Assembly (NCBI GenBank): GCA_030549205.1 | Contig: JAUKTV010000010.1 | Location: 372,001 to 436,000, forward strand | DNA from: Apiosordaria backusii | Lineage: Eukaryota; Ascomycota; Sordariomycetes; Sordariales; Lasiosphaeriaceae | Direction: 5' to 3' | Length of the DNA: 64,000 nt | Shown: in pieces, positions 9,815-19,780 of the stretch | Layout: every line of letters begins with the position of its first letter | Numbering within the stretch: position 1 is the stretch's first letter | The notes under the pieces: generated by a model | What the model was told of the DNA's origin: nothing | The model's input: only the letters and a program-made list of their open reading frames with translations | The model's database searches: none | Translations under genes and position numbers: made by a program

Positions 9815-11080
9815 CTTGTGGCTAAACGAATGGTCAGTCGAAGTAGATTGTAGCAAGGTAACGAGTGACTTACTTACCTGGAAGATTCCCCAACCCGCGC
9901 GAGTTGCTGATTTGGGTACGTGATGGGTTGGAAGATGGTAAGTAGTGTAACGAAGAAGTGGTTGAACGATAAGAATTTAAGGCAGGGTTGGTTTGGTCTT
10001 CTCACCAGGTAGAAATTCACGTCATAAAGACCATACCTACCTGATCAGCTCGAGCTACACCTCCCAGTCATATTCTGGAGGCAAGAGCAATTTATCCTCA
10101 GCCAATTAGCCGAGGAAAGAGAGGCTCCTGTTCAATCCGCAAGCTACGAAAGAATGAATCCCTCGCACCCTAGGTAATCTCCAGCTCTCAGTCTACATCC
10201 CGCTCTCATGATGATCAGTTTCTGGCCACCCCTGAGTCAGTGTGATACCAGCCAACTCCCAAGCCCACAGGATCAGAAAAGTTCATACCTGTTTGACCAG
10301 GGTTCCGAAACTCGGCCTGTCTTTCTTCAGTAGTATCCTTAAATACTATGTCTTTGCTTCCATCTTCTTTCTTTTGTGACTGGGCTCCCACAGACCTTTG
10401 GGATGATTGATATTCGTTTTATGGCGAGGTCTATATACCTTATGCTACATAGCACTTTGTTAAGCTTGTTAAAGAGTGCCTTCCTGACTTTCATCGAGTT
10501 TGTTTGTCACTGTCTTTTAGGCATCTCTACTCCGGCTGACGGTTCTTATGGCAATGCATTGTCCCTCAAAGAGCCCTAAAACCATCAGCCAAAAAATTAG
10601 AAGACATATGCTATGATAGTAAGCAGGCGTGCAGTGCTCCTTATGGGGCCCTGCCGGCATCCTACCAAGAGACACCAAACAGGGGCACACATCAAATGTG
10701 TCATCTGTATGTGTTTCTTAAGGCACAGAGGCAGTAGCTAGATCCCTTTATGTATGACAAAGGTCAAGGTAATGTCTCTTTCAACTCCTAAAGACTTTCT
10801 GTTACACTGTCATACACATAAACCTCAATCTGACAGCTGATCAAAATACAGGCAGCCCTGGCTAGCAGGCAGGTACTTAATGACGCGCCTCTTTGTAGGC
10901 ACATAGAAATTCCAACACACCCTTTCATCAGGCGTGAATGAACGTTTTCCAGGACATTTGACCTCTCAGTACAATACCAAAACCGTGTTTTCCTCTGGCT
11001 CCTACAGCCATCATACAGACAGTTCCTTCTGTTTCAAATTACCTAACACCTCTGCACCATCAATCCTCAGCTAAAGAGCC
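9815..11080. other. Intergenic spacer inside the BTB array
   Basis: 1.27 kb between genes C and D (both minus strand). It includes the probable 5'-UTR intron of C (about 9823-9878). The remainder shows no BTB-type fragment, coding sequence or repeat that I can recognise. Confidence 0.45.
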
Positions 11081-12521
11081 TCAAGAAAAAAGCCTCTTCC
11101 TCTCAGCCAGTCTCTCCTCATCTCCTGGGCGCAACAGGCAATTTTCCCATCCTTTGTTACACTCGGCCGTGAAGGTTTTGATGGATTCCTGAAAAGGTAG
11201 AAACCGATGCTCGGGATGGCAGCTCTCATGGCCCGAGTCCAGAGGCGACACGGCTCTGAAGATTTTCGTCACCTGTCCTATAAGGCTCAAGACGCTGTCT
11301 GCGTATTCAGATGCCTCCTTTGGAAGTAGAACAATGTATCCAGTATCTCTATCCTCAATTTTGGTTGAGTCTTGTGCAAGCGTGGCCTGGAGAATTCCAC
11401 CCAGAATAAGGTGGTCGCACATCTTTTTATTCATTTGGGGTCGGGATGGAGTTGGTTGGGATGGAGTTGGTTGGGATGATGAGCCAAACGAAAAGTTAGC
11501 CTGGCTGGATGATGAGCCAAACAAAGAGTTAGCCTGGCTGGGTGATGAGCCAAAGCAAAACTTAGGCTGGCTGGATGATGAGCCAAACAAAGCGTTAGGC
11601 TGGCTGGATGGGGTTGTCGTTTCAATGTGCGAGCCGTTGGACCGATGAATGTGGGTTGGGGTCTTTCCGACCAGCCTGCATTTGACTTCATTGTGGTAGA
11701 AGTCGAGCACATTTTGAATTATCACGTATCTGAGTGACTCCATTCTCTCTGTCAACCTTTATTAGCTACATGTGCAACGGCAAGTCGTGTGTGCAGTTCA
11801 GGTTCTTACCTTCCATATCAAGCGGGCCCAGGCGGCAACGGCTCAAGTGGCATCCATAGGCGGCCAGTCCTCCTCCAAGTGAAAGACCAGAGGCAAGGAC
11901 AAGGTGTTGGCAGCTCTCAGTGAATAGATCGTGTCGTCCAAGCTCCCAGGCAATAAACGCGAGTTTTAAGTAACTGGGTTTATCCTTCAGGTCCTGGATC
12001 GTGCGGTCGAACCACGCACTGGCCCATGGCTTGATAATGTAGGCCATGTCGTACTTATCGCAGAGCACCAGCAAGTCATACAACATGTTCTTGTCGCCCT
12101 TCGCCATAACCTCCGAAGCATGGTCGAACTGGCCGTGGATGATGTGAAGGACAACCTTAAGACAGATGGGGTCATCCTCGGGCAAACTGACGACCCACTG
12201 CGACCCATCTGTGGGCTTCGAGTTGCTCCATTCACCAAGCAACTTGGCTTTGAAGACGACAGATGTGCGGCGGAGAGTGGATGCCTCGATTTTGTAGGCT
12301 TTGAGAGTCGAGGTGGGGCCGACATGAAGAATCAGATCGCCGTCTTCATCAATATCCTCCACGATGTGATTGTTGTTGACGGTCTGGAGTACCAGGTTCT
12401 TATCGGCAGTTTCATCGACAACCAGATTGTTATCGAGTGTGTTAGCTACCGGTCGGCTTTCGATAACCGCAGCAACGGGGTTGTTGGCACCGTCAACAAT
12501 CTCGACCGATTCGCTTGGCAT
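11081..12521 (-). CDS. BTB/POZ-like protein D with FG-repeat insert, 459 aa
   Basis: ATG at 12521 (MPSESVEIVD). Exon 1 is 12521-11810, intron 11809-11749 (GTAAGA...GACAG, branch CTAAT), exon 2 11748-11081, phase 1 join. The BTB-like region has IDEDGDLILHVG, YKIEASTLRRTSVVFKAKLL, WVVSLPEDDP and LLVLCDKYDM. After the intron, residues ~288-340 are a low-complexity insert built of 11-residue units containing LFG and FxFG (FCFG, FSFG) spaced by Ser/Gln, then QPTPS repeats. Such FG spacing is characteristic of nucleoporins and is absent from the other copies. The protein then resumes CDHLILGG and ends with the HESC...HRF signature and ERLAERKRLFS tail. The upstream frame is open to a TAG at 12650-12648 and beyond it, so the N terminus may once have been longer. 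Confidence 0.8.
11443..11477. repeat. 15-bp tandem repeat, two full copies
   Basis: Unit GGGATGGAGTTGGTT at 11443-11457 and 11458-11472, with a partial third copy. On the minus strand it encodes the pentapeptide repeat QPTPS in BTB-D, adjacent to the 33-bp repeat. Confidence 0.9.
11478..11609. repeat. 33-bp coding minisatellite, four copies
   Basis: Copies at 11478-11510, 11511-11543, 11544-11576 and 11577-11609, each starting GATGAGCCAAA on the plus strand. Each encodes 11 residues of BTB-D (minus strand) around an FGSS core. The 33-bp period keeps the frame, so copy number can vary without breaking the protein. Confidence 0.95.
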
Positions 12522-13135
12522 GTTGAAGGCGTTGTTTGCCACGTGAGAGGTCGCGTTGGACAAGTTGAAGGTGTGGATGGTCAGTCGGAAGAGGTCGGTG
12601 GTTAGCTTGGCGATGTAGCCGGCCCAGTTGAAGGTGTCGGCGGCCAACTAGACGACGTCAGCGATCAGGTACGCGGCGTTGTTGGTCAACTGGAAGGCGT
12701 GGTTCCAGGTTGCCTTGACAGAAGCGAGGGTCGGTGGTAGAATCTCCTGGTGGGGGGAGAAAGAGCAGACGGGTAGGTGAATTGCCGAAAGAAATGCGCC
12801 GACAAGTTCAGGTTGGCAGGAGATCAAAATTCTTCGCGCAAACGGGGCGCCGGATTGAAAGTGGTCGTTTGCTCTTTCTTCAGCATTCTAAATTCGTCAG
12901 AGGGAAGGCGGGAAAGAGCGACTTGCGTCCTTTCCACCCACAAAAACTACCGATTATTATTTCTGCTAGGGTCCATTCTTCAGTCTAACAACTCTTGCTG
13001 ATTGCCACTTCAACCACCACCTACTGGACCATTGCGATCTCGACCACCGCCGTGGTTACCATCTGCTTAGAGTATGGATATGGTTTTTATACCTCTGTAT
13101 ACAGCCATCAAACGCTAACATTCATGAAGGTAACC
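12522..13135. other. Divergent region BTB-D / BTB-E with open but stop-interrupted upstream frame
   Basis: On the minus strand the frame of D stays open from 12521 up to a single TAG (12650-12648) and again to about 12746. There a pyrimidine-rich acceptor (CTCTTTCTCCCCCCACCAG) precedes it. The stretch encodes loosely repeated segments (TFNWAGY, HAFQLTNNA, HTFNLSNA). This could be a 5'-UTR with an intron, or a former N-terminal extension cut by the TAG. The promoter of E must lie in the same interval. Confidence 0.45.
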
Positions 13136-14260
13136 ATGGGGAAATCCACGAACAAACAGCCCTCGGCAGTCGGGTCGCCTATCTCGATCGATAATGACGG
13201 CGACTTGATCCTCCGCGTTGGAGGTGCCGCAACTTTGAAAGAACCGAACAAGACCGTCGAATGCAAGGTCGACTCGACAACTCTTCGCCGGGCCTCACCC
13301 GTCTTCAAGGCTCTGCTTTTTAGTCCCAGGGTCGAAACAAAAGTAAAGCCACTCTTGTCAGACACCGAGCCGTGGACCGTCTCGCTCCCAGAGGACGAGC
13401 CTGGCCCGTTCACCATCCTGATGGGTCTTGCACACGCCAAGTACAAGTTCATCTCCCGACCGTGGAACACAGTCATGGTCAATGGACTACTCATCCTTGC
13501 CGACAAGTATGACATGATGCACCTCCTGAGTCTCTTTACGACATCCATGAGAGAGGTCATCAGCGACGAGATCAACATAGTTACCGCTCCGGATATCTTC
13601 ATGAACCTCTACTCGAGCTGGGAGCTTGGAGACGAGCAAAGCTTTGCGAAGGCCCTCAAGACAATCATCCTCGCCACCAGCTTGGACAAGGATGACATGA
13701 CAGAACTGACCTATCACGGAAGCAAGCTTACGAGCCAGCATCATCTTGGGCCTGCTGATCTATTGGATTACATCGCTGAGGTGCGGCTGTCGATACTGAC
13801 CACACTTGTTGATTTCATCAACAATGAATACAAGCATTGCATGACAGGGAATGCCTGCGGCGTCAGTGCACCCCAGCCTGTGTACTTCTCCCGTCAGCGA
13901 GCGGCGAACCAGCTCCAGATCGACGAGCACACTCGTTTCAAAAAGATTTGTGAAGATTCCAACTTTGGTGGTTTCCACCGATATTTTACAGCTTGCGAGG
14001 ACATCCCGTTTTTCCCTATCAACGTCGGGAACATTCACCATAGCTTCACAGAGTTCCGCGATTCAACAATGAAACTTCTCCAGCAAATGCAGTCCCTCAG
14101 CGGACATGAGCAATGCTCTCCCAGCAATCGGTTCCAGTACCATTATCAAGGCCTTTTGGACGGTACTACAAGCAAAAGATGGGAACCGGAGAATCTCATC
14201 AAACAGGAGCACAAAGAGATCATGAAGAAGAAGCGCGAGGCTTTCAATTCTGTAGTCTGA
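13136..14260 (+). CDS. BTB/POZ-like protein E of the array, 374 aa, intronless
   Basis: I prefer the ATG at 13136 because it sits in ACCATGG context (MGKSTNKQPS). An in-frame ATG at 13124 is the alternative; the frame further upstream is open but has no ATG. The BTB-like half shows IDNDGDLILRVG, CKVDSTTLRRASPVFKALLF, WTVSLPEDEP and LLILADKYDMMHLL. The frame runs through the position of the shared intron (GPADLLDYIAEVRLSIL). The C-terminal half carries CMTGNACGV and the signature GHEQCSPSNRF, then RWEPENLIKQEHKEIMKKKRE. It is closest to C, from which it differs by orientation and by the cysteine segment. Divergent from D with ~600 bp between starts. Function unknown. Confidence 0.82.
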   Translation: MGKSTNKQPSAVGSPISIDNDGDLILRVGGAATLKEPNKTVECKVDSTTLRRASPVFKALLFSPRVETKVKPLLSDTEPWTVSLPEDEPGPFTILMGLAHAKYKFISRPWNTVMVNGLLILADKYDMMHLLSLFTTSMREVISDEINIVTAPDIFMNLYSSWELGDEQSFAKALKTIILATSLDKDDMTELTYHGSKLTSQHHLGPADLLDYIAEVRLSILTTLVDFINNEYKHCMTGNACGVSAPQPVYFSRQRAANQLQIDEHTRFKKICEDSNFGGFHRYFTACEDIPFFPINVGNIHHSFTEFRDSTMKLLQQMQSLSGHEQCSPSNRFQYHYQGLLDGTTSKRWEPENLIKQEHKEIMKKKREAFNSVV

Positions 14261-15236
14261 GTGGAGATAGCCTGAGGCAGAGGATAGCACGAACAAGGCC
14301 TAGCTGCGTCAAGATGAAGTGCTTGTCATCATGGTGTGAAATAACAGAAGATCTGTCTTAGTGCCCACTCGCAAGGCAAATGACACGATGGGATATCTTT
14401 GTCAATACAGTGCCAAAGACCAAGTTTGTCCTGGACAGACATTTCTGTGTCTAAAAGGCATCAGGAAGATGTAGAGGATTTTTCCTATTCTGGGCCATTT
14501 ACATGTCAAAGGCCCAGTCAATACCTCTGCAAGACCCATGCATATGTGACATGTTTTAATGTGTTGTTTCGTGTGGATGTGCATCAGATTCCTAACATCA
14601 GATTCCTAACGTGCTATGACATATGTGTGCTTCAATCTTGGTAGCTTCTACGTTCGTAATGAGATACATGACTGCATGTTGGTAAGTCTTGAAAAGAATC
14701 GAGTCCGTGCTTCTGTTTCTGGGTGGGTTTTTGAAGGGGATGCAAATACCTTGTCTTCTTCTTTGCCACAACCGTGGAAGAGTGTTCTTGCCAAGTTCAG
14801 TGCTTCCTAGTGAGGGTCGTACCAAGAAATTGAAAGCCTTATGTCAGAGGACCATATCAGAAGCTTCGGTGCTCTGGGGCTAAGAGCAGAATGAAGCACC
14901 TACCTAGTTTCGAGCTACAAGCCATGCAATGGGCATTATCAGCTTCACGATCTATCCAAATGGTGTCGTGCTTTGGGTGAGGGTACTGGTGTGGCAGGGA
15001 GTGACCAGAGCAAGATTCAACAGTGGGCCAGTAGACACTTCCATTCTCCAAAGTTGCTCTTTCCAAATTGCTTTCCTCGGCCCACCTTCCCAGCAGAAAT
15101 TGATAGCTATTTCTGGGTCTCTGGTTTGGTTTCATGACCCCTCCAGAAAGCAACCATTCCGCCTCGATTTCTCCTCACCGATTTTACTTCTCGACTTTCA
15201 ACCTCGACCCTTCCTGCCCTCAACCTCGAAGATATC
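14261..15236. other. Intergenic spacer inside the BTB array
   Basis: 0.98 kb between E and F (both plus). No BTB fragment found. The last ~60 bases before gene F are pyrimidine-rich, as is common for fungal core promoters/5'-UTRs. Confidence 0.45.
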
Positions 15237-16379
15237 ATGATGCGCCCGGTTATCGAGGATATCGACAAGGACGGCGATCTCGTTCTCCGTGTTGGCTCTG
15301 GCTCGGAACGCCGCGAATACAGAGTCGATTCTCACGCTCTGCGCCGCGCATCTCCCGTCTTCAAGGCGATGCTGTTTGGTGGGCCTTGGATTGAGTCCAA
15401 ACCAGCGGATGCTTCTGACTGGGTGGTAGCCTTGCCAGAGGACGACCCCTCCGCTTTCCAAGTTCTGCTCCTCATCGTCCATTGCCAGTTCGCCAAGGTT
15501 TCAACAGCCATGGCATCCGGGGATAAGCTTTACGACTTGTTCATTCTCTGTGACAAGTACGGCATGACGGCTCTCACCAAGCCCTGGGCGCACGAGTGGC
15601 TACACCTCGCCATCTTGCAACGTGAAGAGCTGGGCCCTGTTTTGCCATTCATTGCCTGGGAGATCGGAGACTATGACTCCTTTGTTGAAAGCTTCAAGGA
15701 CATCGTCGAATACTCGACGCGCAACTCCGACACTGGCCAATTGAGGTACCACGGCCACTTACTATGCGACTATCGACTTGGTCCTGCCCGTCTCGAAGGT
15801 TCGTACACATTTCAAAGCCGAATTCCATGACAGTATTAGTATTACAACCGAGACGCACAGAGCTAACCGGTATCAGAGAATATTGTCAATTTTCGCCACC
15901 AAATACTGGATGGCTTGCTTTTGTGTTATCACAGCGAATTTTACTGCCGGCAGCATATCCGTCCTCAGTGTTCCGAGCACTGTGATCAGCTTTTTTTAGG
16001 CCAGATGGTCCGGACGACGGGTCTTGAACTCCAAAGGCGACAGGATGCCACAAATGAACATATCCCCTTTCAAGCCTGGGGCCTCCGGGCAGCGGTCGGT
16101 CACGCCAAGTATGTTATTCCTGGCAATGCCTCTGAGGTCATAGAGAGCGTCAACGATCTCTTTTCTCTTATTGTTGTAGTCTTCAGTGCTGTGCAAAAGG
16201 CTCCAGGAGACCCGCACGAACGGTGCTCCCCGCTTCAGCATTTTCTGAGCTATAGTAACGATCGATGGGAGGAAGGCCATCACCGGACTGATGGGTGGAA
16301 GGATGAAATCCTGACTCCCGAAGATAAGCAACGGATGGAAAGACAGCGGAAGCTGTTTGCAGTTAGGGATGAGAACTAG
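15237..16379 (+). CDS. BTB/POZ-like protein F of the array, 354 aa
   Basis: ATGATG at 15237/15240 (MMRPVIEDID). Exon 1 is 15237-15798, intron 15799-15876 (donor GTTCGT, branch GCTAAC, acceptor TATCAG), exon 2 15877-16379, phase 1. The donor is non-consensus, but the join is at the same codon as in A, B, D and G and restores a long open frame. The domain starts almost at residue 1: IDKDGDLVLRVG, YRVDSHALRRASPVFKAMLF, WVVALPEDDP and LFILCDKYGM. The second half has a cysteine/histidine cluster (FYCRQHIRPQCSEHCDQLFLG), the signature HERCSPLQHF and EDKQRMERQRKLF at the end. It is the copy with the shortest N terminus. Function unknown. Confidence 0.8.
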
Positions 16380-16463
16380 GTAGACAGGGATAAATATCTG
16401 GCATGGGTCGATGGCGGGCCTGCAATTCAGAAACTACCTTACCACTAGTTAGGTTGCTTACAG

Positions 16464-17612
16464 TTGAGATTTGAGTACATTTCCTTTACTCTGGCCACCA
16501 GTTTAAACTCAAAAGCCTGCCTGTATGTGACAAATTTTAGTCCGAACGGTGATCTTATACTCCATGTTGGAACCGATCTAAGCCCCGGGCCCTGTTCCTA
16601 CAAAGCCGATTCGTCAGCCTTGCGTCGTGCCTCTCCTGTGTTCAAGGTAATGTTATTTGGCCCCTGGGCCGAGTCCAAACCAGCCAGCCATAACTGGGTA
16701 GTGTCATTACCAGGGGACGACCCTTCGAAACCATCCTGCGCATTGTTCACTGTCGATTCAGCAAGCTACCAAAGGTCCCAATGACAGTGGATAAGTTCTA
16801 CGACTTGCTGATCCTCTGCGACAAGTATCACATGACGCCTCTGATTCAGCCATGGCCCATGGGCACACCTATGGAGTGACTTTGGTAGGCACCCGGCATA
16901 CTCTCAACAGTCACAAGTCACGTTAGCTCCGTGCCCAAAGACAATGTTCATTGCTTGGGAGTTTGGCGGCGCGAAAATGTTCAGGTATCATATTCACTAC
17001 CTAGTGCACAATTTGTTGCTAAGCCGCGACAAGAGCGCCCTGGTGTATCGCGACATTGGTGGCAACGAGACGCCGCTTCGCGAGTATCGTCTGGGACCTC
17101 TTGATATGGAAGGTGAGTGACTGGAGAGTGAATTGTGTCTAACCAATCCATGGAACCTACACAATGGCATTTTAGCATTGATGGAAAGCAGCGAGAATCG
17201 CCGCATTTCGGCGCTCGAAGATCCGAAAATACTCGCTTTTTACCACGACGAGCTCGACATGCGCTTCTACAAGGCCAAACGCGGGCTCAAGCCCGGCTGT
17301 GACTCCAAGAAGTGTCATGCTCACATCCTGCATCAGATGCTCAAGGTAACTCGTCGCTTGTGTCCACAATCGCACCAGCATAATGGTCGTCTTGTCACCA
17401 AGGCCTCCCACATCCTCATGAACGTCAAAGAGCTCGATTCGCTCGTCCGCGATATCTTCGGTGCTGTGAGGGCTCGAAGCAGCAAACATGAGTCGTGCGC
17501 TCCTCTGGAGCGTTACGGCTATGTTTGGAATCAGAAAAGCCCGATCTTGTTGCGCCCGGCAGAACAAGAGCGATTGGCCGAAAAGCGTGCCATGTACGCG
17601 ATATTTATGTGA
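16464..17612 (+). pseudogene. BTB/POZ-like copy G, frameshifted
   Basis: Homology starts near 16541 (SPNGDLILHVG), continues YKADSSALRRASPVFKVMLFGPW and WVVSLPGDDP, then breaks. From ~16721-16727 the match shifts frame (FETILRIVHCRF, YDLLILCDKYHMTPL) and meets TGA at 16877-16879. Homology returns in the original frame near 16944 (MFIAWEF) through LGPLDMEG, an intron at 17113-17175 (GTGAGT...TTTAG, phase 1) and exon 2 17176-17612. Exon 2 carries CDSKKCHAHIL, HESCAPLERYGY and RPAEQERLAEKRAM. At least two frameshifts and a stop are therefore present, and no ATG opens the first segment. The 3' exon is undamaged. In the BTB half it most resembles F; in the exon-2 tail it resembles D. There is no C-to-T nonsense pattern that would point to RIP. 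Confidence 0.8.
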
Positions 17613-17738
17613 GGTAGTTTGTAGAAAAGAGGCACCGATGGAGAAATGGAAAATGGCATGGGCGACAATGTATTAGAGACATATTTCTTTATATCCGAAT
17701 TATCTATAGTATATAAACAGAAAGCATAGACACCTTCT

Positions 17739-19780
17739 TTACAGTTTCGCGGTCCTCTTCTTCTTCTCATAGAGCTTGATCTCTATCCCCTTTGTCCCTT
17801 CAGCACCGCTCTTCAGAAGCCTTCTAAGGATCTTACCACTTGGGCTCTTGGGGACCTGATCAATAAACACAATACCACCAACCAGCCACTTGTACTTCGC
17901 CGTGCGCTTCTCCACCAGCTCCTTCAGCTCAACAGCGAGCTTCTCCAGCTCGGCCCGTGACTTGTTCTCCTTCCCACCAGCAGGGACAACAAAGGCCCTG
18001 GGCCACTCGGTAGCCTCATCATCATCATAGACACCAACCACTCCGGCATCTCCAACAGACTCGCTGCTGCAAAGCACCGCCTCCAGCTCAGCAGGCGCCA
18101 CCTGGTAAGCCCTAACCTTGATCAGCTCCTTGAGCCGGTCCGTAATCCTGAGCCTCCCCGCCTTGCACAACGCGCCCACATCACCAGTCCTGAACCACCC
18201 ATCCGCCGTCAGAGCGTCATTGGTAACCGACATATCCGGCTTCGCCCCCGAAAACAACCCCACAGGCAAATACGCCGACAACAACCCCGGCGCCTTAACC
18301 AACACCTCCCCTTCCACATCCACCCCCGCCGCCGGCGTCTTCTCCCCTTCCTTAGTCGCATACCCCTCCCCGCTCGCAATCATAACCTCCACCCCCCAAT
18401 GCGGCAACCCCGTATCCCCCGCCTGCTCCCCCATCTCCCTCTCCCCCAACCCCCTCTGCAGCGCCGTACTGCAAGTCTCGCTCAACCCATATCCCAGCCT
18501 AATCCTAAACCCGCACCTCTTGTACACCTGCACAACAACCTCATGACCCAACGGCGCACCTCCCGTGACAGCTCCAACAACAGAGCTGAACCCATTCTTG
18601 CCCGTTGTAGGGTTCCGCTTAGCATACTCCTCCACCACCTCCGCCTTGGCCAACATCACCGCCACGGGAGGCGCCATGTGAAGATATGTAACCTGATGCT
18701 TCCTAATCCCCTCCAGCATATCCGGCAATTTGAACCCCTGCATGACAAACACCCTCGCTCCGGCAGCAATACCCAGCAAGAAAACATTGCACAGCCCAAA
18801 GACGTGGTAAAAAGGTGCAAACCCCAACCACCTCTGCGGTCCGCTGGGGGGGTAGTAATCCGCGTCGTGCCAGAGGGAAGCCGTGGCAAAGTTGAGTGCG
18901 TGATGAGACAGCAGCACACCCTTCGACCTGCCCGACGTACCCGATGACCACAAAATAACCGCGGTCCTGGCTTTCGCCTGCTCCCCAGTCAACTTCTGAT
19001 TAGGCTGCACAGCCGGCGTCCCCTTGGCCTGCAAAAGCCGCCTCCAATCCTGCCCGTTCGACTGCCCAGAGAATGGAAGAGGATAACTATCGTTCACCGC
19101 ATCCACCGTCAAAATCGGCACCTTGTCCCAGAACGCTCTATCACCCTCCTGCTTCCCAATCGCAGCTTTCATCGCCCCCAGGCAGGCCGTAGCCGTGATG
19201 ATAACCCTCGGTTTGGCATTCTGCAGGATCCAGGCGATCTCATCTGCTGTTAAGGCGGGCGAGACAAGTGTAGCGGTCAAACCCGAGGCAAAAGTACCCA
19301 ACAAGATAGGCGCAAAGGGCAAGCAGTTGGGTAATTGGATAAGAACAATCGGCGCGACCTCTGGGCCTTGGACGCAGGAGGGTGTGGGAGGGAGCTTGGT
19401 GATTTGGTTTGGGTTGAGGTTGGGGAGGCTCAGCAGCCCGGAAGCAAGAGCCAGAGAATCGGCGCGGATTTGGGAGTAGGTTAATGCGCGGCCTAGAACG
19501 GAAAAAGAGAAGGACGTTAGCAATTGGCTGAGGTAGAATCGTCGCACAGCAGATTCCACGCCATGCAAGCCACCGAGTCACGGGTTTGACAAGAGATAAA
19601 CAACATACCAGACTTGTTGTCCACAAAGATGGGCTGCTCATCCTTCACCTTGGGCACTCGGTGGCTCGATGGGGTGAAATCGCTTTCGTTTTGGAATGGC
19701 TGGCTAAAGGTGAACCCGAAAGCATTGTCATAGGGCATTTTCCCGGGAGGCGCCCCGGAGTAAGCGGTGGTGAGAGCCAT
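17739..19780 (-). CDS. Peroxisomal acyl-CoA ligase, 4-coumarate-CoA ligase-like, 641 aa
   Basis: Exon 1 is 19780-19609, intron 19608-19493 (GTATGT, branch GCTAAC, acceptor TTCTAG), exon 2 19492-17739. The adenylate-forming (ANL) core motifs are present in order: WSSGTSGRSKGVLLSHH (P-loop), YGLSETC, GWFRTGDVG, DRLKELIKVRAYQVAPAELE and PKSPSGKILRR with the catalytic lysine. The protein ends RTAKL, so AKL is a type 1 peroxisomal targeting signal. Members activate an aromatic or fatty acid to its CoA thioester via an acyl-AMP; the acid used here is unknown. Slightly longer than the usual ~560 residues because of loops after residue 90 and near the ASGEGY region. It lies beside a glutamine-synthetase-like gene and a methylcitrate-cycle pair. 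Confidence 0.9.

Noticed and set aside
6310..17612. RIP (C-to-T repeat-induced mutation) as the cause of decay in the BTB array
   Set aside because: The damaged copies carry truncation and frameshifts, not clusters of TAA/TAG from CpA changes, and base composition of the array is ordinary.
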